64,000 bases of DNA from Scandinavium goeteborgense (GTDB taxonomy: Bacteria > Pseudomonadota > Gammaproteobacteria > Enterobacterales > Enterobacteriaceae): assembly GCF_003935895.2 (NCBI RefSeq), contig NZ_CP054058.1, positions 4,135,177-4,199,176 on the forward strand, in the 5' to 3' direction. Below the pieces are notes generated by a model. The model searched no databases and was not told where the DNA came from. It saw only the letters and a list, made by a program, of their open reading frames with translations. Shown in pieces: positions 40,542 through 50,325 of the stretch. A program made the translations under genes and the position numbers. Position 1 is the first letter of the stretch. The number at the start of each line of letters is the position of its first letter.

Positions 40542-41117
40542 GTGCAACGCGAAGATGTACTGGGGAAAGCCCTGCAATTACTTGAGATTAAAGGGATTGC
40601 CGACACAACGCTGGATATGGTGGCCAAAGAGGTCAACGTCCCGCTTGATGATCTGCAGCGTTTCTGGCCCGATAAAGAAGCGCTGCTTTATGACGTGCTG
40701 CGCTATCTCAGCCAGCAGGTGGATATCTGGCGCCGCCAGTTAATGCTCAATGAGGAACTCAGTAGCGAACAAAAGCTGCTGGCCCGCTACAGCGCATTGA
40801 CGGAATGCGTCAGCAATAACCGCTATCCCGGTTGCCTGTTCATCGCAGCGTGTACCTTTTACCCGGATCCCGAGCACCCTATTCATCAGCTTGCGGACCT
40901 GCAAAAGCGCACCGCTCATGCTTTCACGCATGAACTGCTGTCGAAGCTCGAAGTCGACGATCCAACGATGGTGGCAAAGCAAATGGAACTGGTGCTTGAG
41001 GGCTGCCTGAGCCGTTTGCTGGTCAAACGCAGTCAGCAGGATGTTGATACCGCACAGCGCCTGGCAGAAGATATTCTGCGCTTCGCCCAGTGCCGTTCGG
41101 GTGGTGCCCTGACCTGA
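40542..41117 (+). CDS. yjdC: TetR-family regulator YjdC
   Basis: A 191-aa repressor-type protein with an N-terminal helix-turn-helix (about 1-50; degenerate relative to classic TetR) and a ligand domain containing [18 protein letters not shown]. It matches E. coli YjdC over its length. The target is unknown. The start is GTG at 40542 with GGAGGA upstream. Confidence 0.94.
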   Translation: MQREDVLGKALQLLEIKGIADTTLDMVAKEVNVPLDDLQRFWPDKEALLYDVLRYLSQQVDIWRRQLMLNEELSSEQKLLARYSALTECVSNNRYPGCLFIAACTFYPDPEHPIHQLADLQKRTAHAFTHELLSKLEVDDPTMVAKQMELVLEGCLSRLLVKRSQQDVDTAQRLAEDILRFAQCRSGGALT

Positions 41118-41240
41118 TAGCACGTCGCTCACGGCAATCGCAGCTAATTTGCGCAAATTGCCGCAATGTTAGGCAAACGCGCTAGATTTCCGTGATTTGG
41201 GTTGACGGGCATCGCTGATTAAGGTTTAATTCGCCCCGTT

Positions 41241-41316
41241 GCCCGGATAGCTCAGTCGGTAGAGCAGGGGATTGAAAATCCCCGTGTCCTTGGTTCGATT
41301 CCGAGTCCGGGCACCA
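41241..41316 (+). tRNA. pheU: tRNA-Phe (GAA)
   Basis: A 76-nt cloverleaf with encoded CCA. The anticodon GAA is framed by GGGGATT/AATCCCC; the T-arm has GGTTCGATTCC. Its place after yjdC matches pheU of E. coli, a common integration site for genomic islands. No integrase gene and no duplicated tRNA 3' end follow here. Confidence 0.98.
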
Positions 41317-41327
41317 CTATTTAAAAG

Positions 41328-41401
41328 AACCCGCCTATGGCGGGTTTTTTGCTTTCTTCGTGACATCCCTTTAAAGAAACCAGCCTAAGGGCTGGTTTTT
41401 T
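41328..41401 (+). terminator. Two tandem terminators after tRNA-Phe
   Basis: AACCCGCC-TAT-GGCGGGTTTTTT (41328-41350) and AACCAGCC-TAAG-GGCTGGTTTTTT (41378-41401) are two strong hairpins with T-runs, spaced by about 27 nt. An 18-bp direct repeat TTCTTCGTGACATCCCTT follows each (41354-41371 and 41418-41435), as if the terminator unit had been duplicated. Confidence 0.88.
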
Positions 41402-41643
41402 GCTTTCTGCGTATCAATTCTTCGTGACATCCCTTCCCTAACAAAAGAAATGCACTCCCTCGACACCGTTCAATCATGAACAGAAACCGACCTGTTTAAG
41501 GGGGTTGCAGGCTTTTCCATGAACATTTCATCCAAATTGAGGCCATTCAGGTTGCAATTGAACAAACAATAATTGTCTAAACCGTGTACTATTGACGCTG
41601 TACGCGTCGATAAATTAACCACCGGATACCGGAAGGCTGCACT

Positions 41644-41853
41644 ATGACCGCTGAAAACTACCTGAAGCGTCTGCGAAATGTGAACGAAGAGCAGATGCTG
41701 GAAAAAATTGTTGCCCGCATTGAAAACAGTATTGAACCGGAGTACATGGCTGCATTCCAGAAAGCTGCCGATAAACGCCGGGCAGAGTTGTGTGATTACC
41801 AGTTCAGTCTGAACGACGATTTTGGCGAACTGAAAGCCCCTCGCAAGTATTAA
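41644..41853 (+). CDS. Small protein, probable Hha/YmoA family
   Basis: A 69-aa cytoplasmic protein. YLKRLRNVNEEQMLEKI near the N-terminus and FQKAADKRRAEL near residue 40 follow the Hha pattern (YLxRLR...LE, AADHRRAEL), and the length fits. Hha-type proteins bind H-NS and help silence AT-rich horizontally acquired genes. The C-terminal tail (DDFGELKAPRKY) is unlike that of Hha or YdgT. GGAAGG precedes the ATG. It does not occur at this locus in E. coli K-12. Assignment is by pattern only. Confidence 0.55.
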   Translation: MTAENYLKRLRNVNEEQMLEKIVARIENSIEPEYMAAFQKAADKRRAELCDYQFSLNDDFGELKAPRKY

Positions 41854-41974
41854 GTCCTGCATTCTTTATTCCGCTGCATTTTCTCCGGGCGAATCACCGG
41901 GGTTGCCCTACACTTACAAAGGTGAGTTTTTAGGGAAACCCGTTCTGTTTGTGTGATTCACAAGAGATAATGCT

Positions 41975-42904
41975 ATGGAATTAAAGGATTATTACGCCAT
42001 TATGGGCGTGAAGCCGACGGACGATCTCAAGACCATTAAGACCGCATATCGTCGTCTTGCCCGCAAGTACCATCCTGATGTCAGTAAAGAACCCGATGCC
42101 GAAGCCCGCTTTAAAGATATTGCGCAGGCATGGGAAGTCCTGAGCGATGAACAGCGTCGCACTGAATATGACACCCTCTGGCAGCACCGCAACGACCCAC
42201 CGTTCCGTCAGCAGGCGCAGCCCAATTCACAGCAACAAACCTACAGCCAGGAAGAGTTCGACGATATCTTTTCCTCTATTTTTGGCCAGCACGCGCAGAA
42301 GTCGCGCCAGCAACATTCTGCCCGTGGTCATGACGTAGAAATTGAAGTCGCTATATTCCTCGAAGAAACGCTCGACGCCCATACCCGCCCCATCAACTAC
42401 ACCCTGCCGGTTTACAACGTATTCGGCATGGTCGAGAAAGAAATTCCCAAATCGCTCAACGTTAAAATACCGGCCGGAGTTGGCGACGGGCAGCGCATTC
42501 GCCTGAAAGGCCAGGGCACGCCGGGCGAGAACGGGGGTCCTGCGGGAGATCTGTGGCTCATCATCCGCATCGCGCCGCATCCACTATTTGATATCGTCGG
42601 CAATAACCTGGAAATTGTGCTGCCACTCGCCCCGTGGGAAGCCGCGCTGGGGGCCAAAGTGAAAGTGCCGACCCTGAAAGAGCCGATTTTACTGACTATT
42701 CCACCGGGCTGTCAGGCCGGACAACGGCTGCGAATCAAAGGCAAAGGCCTGGTCAACAAACAGCACACCGGTGATCTGTTTGCGGTGATTAAAATCGTCA
42801 TGCCGCCGAAAGCGGACGAGAAAACCAGCGCCCTTTGGCAACAGTTAGCTGATACACAAACCACCTTCGACCCTCGCCAACAGTGGGGTAAAAATCATGG
42901 CTAA
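41975..42904 (+). CDS. cbpA: DnaJ-like co-chaperone and curved-DNA-binding protein CbpA
   Basis: A 309-aa type II J-protein. The J domain (1-70) contains the HPD motif in KYHPDVSK; two C-terminal substrate-binding domains include the [15 protein letters not shown] block. It stimulates DnaK and binds curved DNA in stationary phase. cbpM overlaps by 8 nt. In E. coli cbpAM sits far from pheU, so the locus differs. Confidence 0.96.
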   Translation: MELKDYYAIMGVKPTDDLKTIKTAYRRLARKYHPDVSKEPDAEARFKDIAQAWEVLSDEQRRTEYDTLWQHRNDPPFRQQAQPNSQQQTYSQEEFDDIFSSIFGQHAQKSRQQHSARGHDVEIEVAIFLEETLDAHTRPINYTLPVYNVFGMVEKEIPKSLNVKIPAGVGDGQRIRLKGQGTPGENGGPAGDLWLIIRIAPHPLFDIVGNNLEIVLPLAPWEAALGAKVKVPTLKEPILLTIPPGCQAGQRLRIKGKGLVNKQHTGDLFAVIKIVMPPKADEKTSALWQQLADTQTTFDPRQQWGKNHG

Positions 42905-43196
42905 TGTCACTTTCACCCTGACCGTCACCGAATTTTGTCTGCATACCGGCGTCTCCGAAGAGGAACTGGATGAGATCGTCGGCCTGGGAGTCATCCAGCC
43001 CGACGAAACCCCTGACGCGCACTGGTTATTTGACGATCGTGCCGTCACCATAGTCCACCGCGCGCTGCGCCTTCGCCGTGAGCTGGCGCTCGACTGGCCC
43101 GGAATTGCCGTCACGTTGACCCTGCTCGATGAAAATGAACGCCTGAAGCAGGAAAACAGGCTGCTGCTTCAGCGGCTACAACGCTTTATCAGCTAG
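42897..43196 (+). CDS. cbpM: CbpA modulator CbpM
   Basis: A 99-aa MerR-like helix-turn-helix protein that binds the CbpA J domain and blocks both its chaperone and DNA-binding activity. The N-terminal half contains [21 protein letters not shown] and the C-terminus a leucine-rich helix. It is translationally coupled to cbpA. Confidence 0.94.
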   Translation: MANVTFTLTVTEFCLHTGVSEEELDEIVGLGVIQPDETPDAHWLFDDRAVTIVHRALRLRRELALDWPGIAVTLTLLDENERLKQENRLLLQRLQRFIS

Positions 43197-43323
43197 CCCC
43201 AAGACCCCGACGGGTGTAAACATTTGACACAAAGCCAGCCTGCGGGCTGGCCCATTCATTTCCCCTTCTTCGCCAACGCCTCTTATAATGTCTGCATGAG
43301 TTCTTTAACGACAATATTTCCCC

Positions 43324-44292
43324 ATGACGACATCCGTTCTTAAGCGTGACTGGCGCATCCCCGCCGCCGCTGTGCTCGCCGCGGTGATGCTGGCATTTGC
43401 CTTTCAACTCCACACCCATTGGGCCGCCTTCCTGCAATGGTGCCTCGCGACGCAAATCACGCTGCATCGCTATCTGGTGATGTACCTGTTGCAGCTCAAT
43501 AACCATCAGTACACCGGTGGTCTGTGGCTATTAGCGGGGGCGTTTATTTACGGGGTGCTGCACGCCATCGGGCCGGGCCATGGCAAATTTATTGTCACAA
43601 CCTATCTCAGTACGCATCAGGAAAGTCAGCTGGCCTCGCGGGTAGTGCCTTTCCTTGGCAGCCTGATGCAGGGCGTGAGCGCCATTGTGTTCGTCTTTGT
43701 GCTCGCCGTCGGAATGAATCTGGCCTCAGGCGACCTCAGCGAAAGCCGCTGGTACATCGAGAAGATCAGCGCGGTGCTGATCGGCAGCTTCGGCCTGTTT
43801 GTGATTTGGCAGACCCTGAAAAGCCTGAAGCCGAAAACCTTCAGCATTCGCCGGATACAGCCGCTGTCCAGCGACGGACATAGCCACGGCGCCGACTGCG
43901 GCTGCGGGCATCACGGCGTCGGGGCCGATATCACCCATGCCGACTGGAAAACCCGCGCAGGCATTGTGATTGCCATCGGGGCGCGGCCGTGCAGCGGGGC
44001 GATCATGATTTTACTGTTCTCCAATGCGCTCGGCATCGTCAGTTGGGGAATTGCGGCGGTGATGTCGATGGCGCTCGGTACCGCGCTCTCGATTCTCGGG
44101 TTATCGCTGGCGGTACGCTACGCGCGTGAACGTACGGTGGCGTGGTTTGGTGAAGGTTCCGAACAGCTGCGCTGGCTGGTGCCGACGGTGAAAATCATCG
44201 GCGGCGTGCTGATTATCCTGTTCGCGGTGGTGCTGTTCCTGACCGTCATTCCGATCAGCGCAAACGGCGACTATATCGCCGCCGGTTGCTGA
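43324..44292 (+). CDS. NiCoT/RcnA-like nickel or cobalt transporter
   Basis: A 322-aa inner-membrane protein with about six to seven spans. The metal motif GVLHAIGPGHGKFIV (HxxxxxHG type) and GARPCSGAIMI match the RcnA/COG2215 group, and a His/Cys-rich loop (GHSHGADCGCGHHGVG, about 187-202) should bind metal. RcnA is an efflux system; some relatives take up metal, so direction is not settled. It is longer than E. coli RcnA (274 aa). It stands alone, convergent with pac at 8 nt. Confidence 0.82.
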   Translation: MTTSVLKRDWRIPAAAVLAAVMLAFAFQLHTHWAAFLQWCLATQITLHRYLVMYLLQLNNHQYTGGLWLLAGAFIYGVLHAIGPGHGKFIVTTYLSTHQESQLASRVVPFLGSLMQGVSAIVFVFVLAVGMNLASGDLSESRWYIEKISAVLIGSFGLFVIWQTLKSLKPKTFSIRRIQPLSSDGHSHGADCGCGHHGVGADITHADWKTRAGIVIAIGARPCSGAIMILLFSNALGIVSWGIAAVMSMALGTALSILGLSLAVRYARERTVAWFGEGSEQLRWLVPTVKIIGGVLIILFAVVLFLTVIPISANGDYIAAGC

Positions 44293-44300
44293 GTTCACGC

Positions 44301-46838
44301 TCAGGGAACCTGAATAACCTCCTCAGATTCACGGTGCGCATGGACCTCCTGCGCACTTAACCACAGCGGCTTGCGACCAAAGTTCTGATACAGGCTCAGC
44401 TGATCGTTGTAGTGTTTCGCGGGCGTGCCGTCCGGGGCGATAAAACCGCTCTGGCCCGGCGCGACCACATCCCACGCCAGCACGCTGTCCGGTTTTTCCT
44501 TCGGCGAGAAGACAATCATGTCATTCTCCGTGCCCCTATTTTGATACTCCGCCTGATGACGCGCCTCTTTCGGCAACGCCTGCGGCACGCCAAAGAAGTT
44601 ATTCGCCCGGAAAGTCAGGTGCATGGCCGGGGTTTGCCATTGGGTGATGTCGGTGCCGTAGCGCTGCGACAGCGTCTGCCAGCTTTCCTCTAGCGCGGCC
44701 AAAATCACTTGCTGCGAAGGCTTGCCACCGAAGACATCCACCGCCTGCGGCACCGGGCTTTTCGACCCTTGCAGAGCTTCGTATAGAATTTTCGCCCCCA
44801 CGCTAATGTTCAGCGAGCCGGTCGGGCCGTCCTGAGTCGTCTCATAGCCACTGGCGGTATACCAGCTGTTGAATGGCGCAGGCACGGCAGCGGCAACGGT
44901 CTGTTTTAACATGCTGGTGAGCCAGACATTGAGGATCTCAGATCCCGGCTGTGCCCAGGTTTTACCGTCGCTGTTCAGCGCGTTCTGCCCGTCCCAGGCC
45001 GATAACCTGTTCACCAGCGCCAGGCGCGGATCGTTGGCCGGAAGCCCTTTCACTGCGGCCTGCATTGCCGGTAAGAACAGGCGTAAATTCAGGTCCTGAC
45101 GGCTGGTGTGGCGGATGATATCCCAGGCCTGCTCGCGGGTTAAGGTCGGCTGTTTGTCGATCAGGCGTTTAATCTCATCCACCCGGTCTGCGCCGCCCCA
45201 CAGAAACGCGAACAAATCGGAGGCGATATAGCCCTCTTGCGGCGAGTTGTTCCAGTTGGCGATATACCCGGACGCCGGGTTATACACCTGCGGATTGTTG
45301 CTGAACGGCAGTATCCCTTTCCAGTCCCACTGTCCGGTCCCCGGCACCGGCAGGCGCGGGTCATGCTGCGGCTGACGCTGCGGATAGGCACCGGAATGCA
45401 CATAGCCAATGTTGCCCTGCATATCGGCGTAGTACCAGTTGATGGTCAGCGCCTGCTGCGCAGCCTGCTGTTTCCACTCCGTCCAGTCCTTGGCCTGCAT
45501 CTGGTGCGTCCACGCCAGTAACGAGGCCACCTCTTTTCCGTCCCAGGCCCGCGCTTTCGCATAGGCGGTGTGCGTCGTATCGTCGGTCTTGATAACGTTG
45601 CCATGAAGGGTTCGCCACACCGTAAAGGCGACGGGCTGCTCCCCTTTCACCGCAATCGTTTCATCCCGACGCTGCATTTTCTGCCACTGGCCGTTGTGGA
45701 AATACTCGCCCGGATGCCCGGCATCGAGTTTTTCAGCAAAGATATCGACATCGTCGCCAAAGCCCGCCGTGGCTCCCCAGGAAATGTGACCGTTATGGCC
45801 AAACACCAGCCCCGGATAGGCAAACGGCGTGTTGCCGGTGACGTCATAGCCCGCGCCGTGCAGGCCGATGCCGTAGGTATACGCCGGGGCGTACCAGCCA
45901 AACTGCGGGCCGTTAACCATGATGGCGTTGGCTCCCTCGGCCTTCTTCTTGCCGATCACCCACATATTGCTGGTCGTGGGATATCCCGCCAGCCCATTGG
46001 CTCCACTGCGGGCAAACTGCGCCGCGACCGTCTCCCGGTTGCGCTGGGGCGATAACGCCAGCAGCGCGCCGTCGTCCCCTCTGGCCAGCCGCTCAAACAT
46101 CGGTGCCGGAAGGTCATAGCGCGGAAGCTGCATCGCGAGCTGCTTCGCCTCGGCGCTCAGTCGCAGCGGATACTGCCCCTCTTTGGCGTCAATGGTGGTC
46201 GACGCCGCCGGGTTCACCAGCCATTTCAGCTGATTAAACACGCCCATACCTTTCTCGATGCCGTACTTATCCCGCAGCGCGGTCAGCAGCGCCAGGTTAT
46301 CAATCTCACTGGTGCTGTCTGAGAAACGGTTCGCCATGGTGCCGACAAACACCATCGCCACATCAAACGCGCGCCACTGCTTGGGCGTAAAACCTAGCTC
46401 AGTAAACTGCTGCGGCATCAGGGTGTCGGGCTGCGCATTGACCTTATCAATCCACGCGTTCATCCCCTCGGCATACCCTTCCAGAATCGCTTTCTCTTTC
46501 TCAGGCAGGGCATCAATCTGCGCCTGAATGGACGCGGGCCAGTAGTTGGTGCGAATGTCCTTATCGAAATCGAGATACTTCTTGCCCAACACCTCGCTCA
46601 CCGTTCCCTGCGTGCTGCGCCGGGCCATCTCCATCTGGAACAGCCGGTCTTGCGCCACTACGTAGCCGTAACCGTAGAACAGACGACGCGCATCGTTGGC
46701 GTAGATGTGTGGCACGCCGTAGCCGTCGCGTACAATTTTGACTTCCGTTGCCGTTGTGGCAGCCAGGGCACAGGATCCGCTGAAACTCAGCACAATCCCT
46801 GTAAAACAGTTCACTATTTTATGATTTTTATTATTCAT
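44301..46838 (-). CDS. pac: Penicillin G acylase precursor
   Basis: An 845-aa periplasmic Ntn-hydrolase that cleaves phenylacetyl amides, including penicillin G. The order is signal peptide (about 1-26), alpha chain, spacer peptide, then beta chain beginning at Ser290 (TTSNMWVIG), the nucleophile exposed by self-processing. Ser290 is the same position as I recall for the E. coli enzyme, and [18 protein letters not shown] plus the C-terminal [11 protein letters not shown] are conserved. Best known from E. coli W and Kluyvera citrophila/cryocrescens. The physiological role is probably use of phenylacetylated compounds. No pac regulator or phenylacetate genes adjoin. Confidence 0.96.
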   Translation of the reverse strand: MNNKNHKIVNCFTGIVLSFSGSCALAATTATEVKIVRDGYGVPHIYANDARRLFYGYGYVVAQDRLFQMEMARRSTQGTVSEVLGKKYLDFDKDIRTNYWPASIQAQIDALPEKEKAILEGYAEGMNAWIDKVNAQPDTLMPQQFTELGFTPKQWRAFDVAMVFVGTMANRFSDSTSEIDNLALLTALRDKYGIEKGMGVFNQLKWLVNPAASTTIDAKEGQYPLRLSAEAKQLAMQLPRYDLPAPMFERLARGDDGALLALSPQRNRETVAAQFARSGANGLAGYPTTSNMWVIGKKKAEGANAIMVNGPQFGWYAPAYTYGIGLHGAGYDVTGNTPFAYPGLVFGHNGHISWGATAGFGDDVDIFAEKLDAGHPGEYFHNGQWQKMQRRDETIAVKGEQPVAFTVWRTLHGNVIKTDDTTHTAYAKARAWDGKEVASLLAWTHQMQAKDWTEWKQQAAQQALTINWYYADMQGNIGYVHSGAYPQRQPQHDPRLPVPGTGQWDWKGILPFSNNPQVYNPASGYIANWNNSPQEGYIASDLFAFLWGGADRVDEIKRLIDKQPTLTREQAWDIIRHTSRQDLNLRLFLPAMQAAVKGLPANDPRLALVNRLSAWDGQNALNSDGKTWAQPGSEILNVWLTSMLKQTVAAAVPAPFNSWYTASGYETTQDGPTGSLNISVGAKILYEALQGSKSPVPQAVDVFGGKPSQQVILAALEESWQTLSQRYGTDITQWQTPAMHLTFRANNFFGVPQALPKEARHQAEYQNRGTENDMIVFSPKEKPDSVLAWDVVAPGQSGFIAPDGTPAKHYNDQLSLYQNFGRKPLWLSAQEVHAHRESEEVIQVP

Positions 46839-47010
46839 TGAATCCTCTTGCAGATGAGTTAACGCGGTTTGATCCTGGCAAAAAACCTTGCCTTATCCAG
46901 AATCAAAAGCCACTTTGCAGAGGAATTGTGAGGGCGCTAACTAAATTCGATTCATTTTTTCATGTTAGTTGAAAATTTCGAATCACAAAGAGCGGTAAAC
47001 TTACAAGCAT

Positions 47011-47037
47011 AAAAAAACGCCTCCCAATGGGAGGCGT
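47011..47037 (-). terminator. proP terminator
   Basis: ACGCCTCCC-AAT-GGGAGGCGT (47017-47037) is followed on the minus strand by seven T residues. It lies 25 nt after the proP stop. The interval 46839-47010 upstream of pac otherwise shows only a CRP-like half-site TGTGAGGGCG near 46927. Confidence 0.9.
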
Positions 47038-47061
47038 TCTCGTAGACGTCACGCTGAAAAC

Positions 47062-48564
47062 TTACTCGTTGATTCGCGGGTGCTGATCGACCAGACGGGT
47101 ACGTTTTTCCTGCAACGCTTCAATTTCCGCATCAATATCTTCAATTTTATGTTCGATATTGTCGTGGTGCTCTTGCAGAATTTCTTTCGCTTCATGGATG
47201 TCAGACGCCGCTGGCGTCGCACCTTTCAGCGGCTGATTAGCGGTTTCTTTCATGGTAATACCGGTCAGCAGACCGATAACCGCAACCACCATCAGGTAGT
47301 ACGCTGGCATCATCAGATCCTGCGTATATTCCACCAGCCACGCGGCAAGCGTTGGCGTCAGACCGGCAACCAGCACCGAAATGTTAAACGCACTGGCCAG
47401 CGCACTGTATCGAATATGCGTCGGGAACATCGCCGGTAGCGACGACGCCATCACGCCGATAAAGCAGTTCAGAATCACCGCCAGCAGCAGCAGCCCGGCG
47501 AAAATCAGGGCAACCACATCGCTGTTAATCATGATGAACGCTGGGATTGCACACAGGAACAGCAGCACGCTACCGACCAGGACAAACGGACGACGACCAA
47601 AGCGGTCGCTCAGCATCCCGATAATCGGCTGAACAAACAGCATCCCGACCATGATGGCGATGATGATCAGCACGCCGTGGTCTTCTGAATAATGCAGGTT
47701 ATGCGACAGGTAGCTCGGCATGTAGGTCAGGAGCATGTAGTAGGTGACGTTGGTTGAAATCACCATCCCTACGCAGACCAGCAGCGCGCGCCAGTGTTTC
47801 GTCGCAATCTCTTTGAACGACACTTTCGGACCGTCCTGCAGCCCCTGACGGTCGCCCTGCTCCATTTTCTCAATGTGCTGCTGGAACGCAGGCGTCTCTT
47901 CCAGAGCGTGTCGCAGATACAGGCCGATAATGCCTAACGGCAGTGCCAGGAAGAACGGCAGACGCCAGCCCCACTCAAGGAAGTTGCTTTCGCCGACAAT
48001 GGTGGAAATCAATACCACCAGGCCCGCGCCGAGCACGAAGCCTGCAATCGACCCGAAATCGAGCCAGCTGCCCATAAAGCCGCGCTTACGGTCCGGAGAG
48101 TATTCCGCAACGAAGATAGACGCGCCGGTGTATTCCCCGCCGACCGAGAAGCCCTGCGCCATCTTACACAACAGCAGCAGAATCGGCGCCCAAATACCAA
48201 TGGTGGCATACCCGGGTATCAGACCAATACAGAATGTACTGATCGACATAATAATGATGGTTATAGAGAGTATTTTCTGACGACCGTATTTATCGCCGAG
48301 CATCCCGAAGAACAGGCCACCCAGTGGACGGATCAGGAAGGGAACAGAGAAGGTCCCTAAAGCAGCAATCATCTGAACGCTAGGGTTAGCGTCCGGGAAG
48401 AAGACCTTACCAAGAGCGTAGGCCACAAAACCGTAGACGCCGAAGTCAAACCATTCCATCGCGTTACCGAGCGACGCAGCGGTAATCGCTTTGCGTAGCT
48501 TACTGTCGTCGATGATGGTGACATCACGTAGCGTGATCGGCTTAACTTTTTTCCTTTTTAGCAT
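47062..48564 (-). CDS. proP: Proline/glycine betaine:H+ symporter ProP
   Basis: A 500-aa osmosensing transporter of the major facilitator superfamily with 12 spans, taking up proline, betaine and ectoine. MFS loop GDKYGRQKIL and DRFGRRPFV are present. The C-terminal coiled coil (about 455-500; HEAKEILQEHHDNIE onward) needed for osmotic tuning is complete. Length equals E. coli ProP. Confidence 0.98.
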   Translation of the reverse strand: MLKRKKVKPITLRDVTIIDDSKLRKAITAASLGNAMEWFDFGVYGFVAYALGKVFFPDANPSVQMIAALGTFSVPFLIRPLGGLFFGMLGDKYGRQKILSITIIIMSISTFCIGLIPGYATIGIWAPILLLLCKMAQGFSVGGEYTGASIFVAEYSPDRKRGFMGSWLDFGSIAGFVLGAGLVVLISTIVGESNFLEWGWRLPFFLALPLGIIGLYLRHALEETPAFQQHIEKMEQGDRQGLQDGPKVSFKEIATKHWRALLVCVGMVISTNVTYYMLLTYMPSYLSHNLHYSEDHGVLIIIAIMVGMLFVQPIIGMLSDRFGRRPFVLVGSVLLFLCAIPAFIMINSDVVALIFAGLLLLAVILNCFIGVMASSLPAMFPTHIRYSALASAFNISVLVAGLTPTLAAWLVEYTQDLMMPAYYLMVVAVIGLLTGITMKETANQPLKGATPAASDIHEAKEILQEHHDNIEHKIEDIDAEIEALQEKRTRLVDQHPRINE

Positions 48565-48791
48565 TTTGTCCTCGTTAACTATCGCCGTGAGCGCACGCAG
48601 GGGGAGGCAAACACGAAGGTTCGCTTGTGTGCGGTTAGGGAGCGGCGAATTGCTGTGCTCCTCATTTCAAGCGTAGCAGGTTTACTTACACTGGCTGCTC
48701 ACAGCCTGTACAACCGAACCTGTTGACGCCTGCTCTGGCAGTAAAAGATTCTGACCAAACCCTCAAAGTAGAGCGAAATTTTCATACTTTC

Positions 48792-48836
48792 CTTTCTTAC
48801 CCTAACAGTGTTTATATGTGTGATCAACTTCACGGA
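48792..48836 (-). promoter_or_regulatory. CRP-linked osmotic promoter P1 of proP
   Basis: On the minus strand CGTGAAGTTGATCACA (48834-48819) is a near-consensus CRP site, and TAGGGT (48804-48799) is the -10 element. The spacing puts the CRP centre at about -34.5 from a start near 48792, the arrangement known for E. coli proP P1, where CRP represses and hyperosmotic shock relieves it. Confidence 0.7.
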
Positions 48837-49306
48837 AAATAATGCTTACTGTTAAGTTGGTTCATAAAACGTCAATAAGTTCATATTGGCGCTAAGTACA
48901 TTCTTAATCCCGATTCTCTCCAGGCATAAGAAAAATGCCAACCATGCCAGCCTATTAACCAAAAATAAGCCTGAGAATTATTTATTTGCTAACGGTTTAT
49001 TGTCGACAATTCTTTACATCCAATTCACACCCCATTCATTATTTAAAGCCTCGCCAACATTTCCTCTAAATATGTGATCCAAATAACTAAAACACTGTTT
49101 TATTTTCGTTGAATCAATATTCCATTGATCGCATGATATCCCCAACACATCAGCCCTCCGCTGATGAGGTGAAAAAAACCAGGCCACCTCTGCTTAAATT
49201 TATTCGTATAAACAAACAGATACCTGACGCATCGTCAGTCAATTTGTTGAACCGTATTCTTTTATGTCTTCCCGGCGCGGGGCGCTGTGGGAAGCGAGGA
49301 TAGAAA
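48837..49306. promoter_or_regulatory. proP-kdgT intergenic region with KdgR-type operator
   Basis: No gene is supported here. At 49084-49106 TAACTAAAACACTGTTTTATT matches the KdgR operator consensus, with a perfect AAAACA-C-TGTTTT core at 49089-49101, about 205 nt before kdgT. This predicts repression of kdgT that is lifted by 2-keto-3-deoxygluconate. Confidence 0.65.
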
Positions 49307-50302
49307 ATGAAAATCAAAGCCACGATTGAACGTATTCCCGGTGGAATGATGTTAGTTCCGCTGCTGTTAGGCGCCGTCTTAAATACGCTTGCACCTGATA
49401 CAGGGAATTATTTCGGTTCGTTCACCAAAGGAATGATTGGCGGTACGGTGCCGATCCTGGCAGTTTGGTTTTTCTGCATTGGGGCGTCGATCGACCTCCG
49501 TGCGACCGGTACCGTACTGCGTAAATCTGGCACTCTGGTGCTCACAAAAATTGCCGTCGCGTGGGTCGTGGCGATGATCGCCGCCTCCTTTATCCCGGAC
49601 GAAGGCATTCAAACCGGCTTCTTCGCCGGGCTGTCGGTACTGGCGCTGGTGTCAGCGATGGACATGACTAACGGCGGGCTGTACGCCAGCCTGATGAATC
49701 AGTACGGCTCAAAAGAAGAATCCGGCGCATTCGTGCTGATGTCGCTGGAATCCGGTCCGCTGATGACCATGGTTATCCTCGGTTCCGCAGGCCTCGCCTC
49801 CTTTGAAGCGCACCACTTTATCGGCGCTGTGCTGCCGTTCCTGATTGGCTTCACGCTCGGCAACCTCGACCACGATTTCCGCGCCTTCTTCAGCAAAGCG
49901 ACGCCGGTGCTGATCCCGTTCTTCGGCTTCGCGCTGGGTAACACCATCAACCTGAGCGTAATTATGGACACTGGCCTGCTGGGCATCGTGCTGGGCGTGG
50001 CGGTAATCGTTATTACCGGCATCCCGCTGATTATTGCGGACCGCGTGATCGGTGGCGGGAATGGTACAGCGGGTGTGGCAGCCTCGTCTGCCGCAGGGGC
50101 CGCGGTGGCGAACCCGGTGATTATTGCGCAGATTAACCCGGCCTTCGAACCGGTTGCCGCATCGGCAACGGCACTGGTGGCAGCGAGCGTGATTGTGACG
50201 GCGATTCTGGTGCCAATCATCACCGCGCTGTATGCCAAACGCTTTGGCAACGTTCAGGCGAAACAGCCTGAAGCCGCGGCGGTCGAATCCCTGGATCATT
50301 AA
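49307..50302 (+). CDS. kdgT: 2-keto-3-deoxygluconate permease KdgT
   Basis: A 331-aa inner-membrane symporter with about 10 spans for 2-keto-3-deoxygluconate, an intermediate of pectin and glucuronate breakdown. [28 protein letters not shown] and [14 protein letters not shown] match E. coli KdgT (327 aa). GAGGA precedes the ATG. In E. coli proP adjoins yjcZ directly; here kdgT is inserted between them with its own KdgR site. Confidence 0.94.
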   Translation: MKIKATIERIPGGMMLVPLLLGAVLNTLAPDTGNYFGSFTKGMIGGTVPILAVWFFCIGASIDLRATGTVLRKSGTLVLTKIAVAWVVAMIAASFIPDEGIQTGFFAGLSVLALVSAMDMTNGGLYASLMNQYGSKEESGAFVLMSLESGPLMTMVILGSAGLASFEAHHFIGAVLPFLIGFTLGNLDHDFRAFFSKATPVLIPFFGFALGNTINLSVIMDTGLLGIVLGVAVIVITGIPLIIADRVIGGGNGTAGVAASSAAGAAVANPVIIAQINPAFEPVAASATALVAASVIVTAILVPIITALYAKRFGNVQAKQPEAAAVESLDH

Positions 50303-50325
50303 TGGTTCACTGATCGGCGGGGCCA

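Noticed and set aside
41241..41435. tRNA-Phe with nearby 18-bp direct repeats as a possible island attachment site
   Set aside because: The repeat does not copy the tRNA 3' end, there is no integrase, and the repeats flank terminator hairpins; local duplication is simpler.
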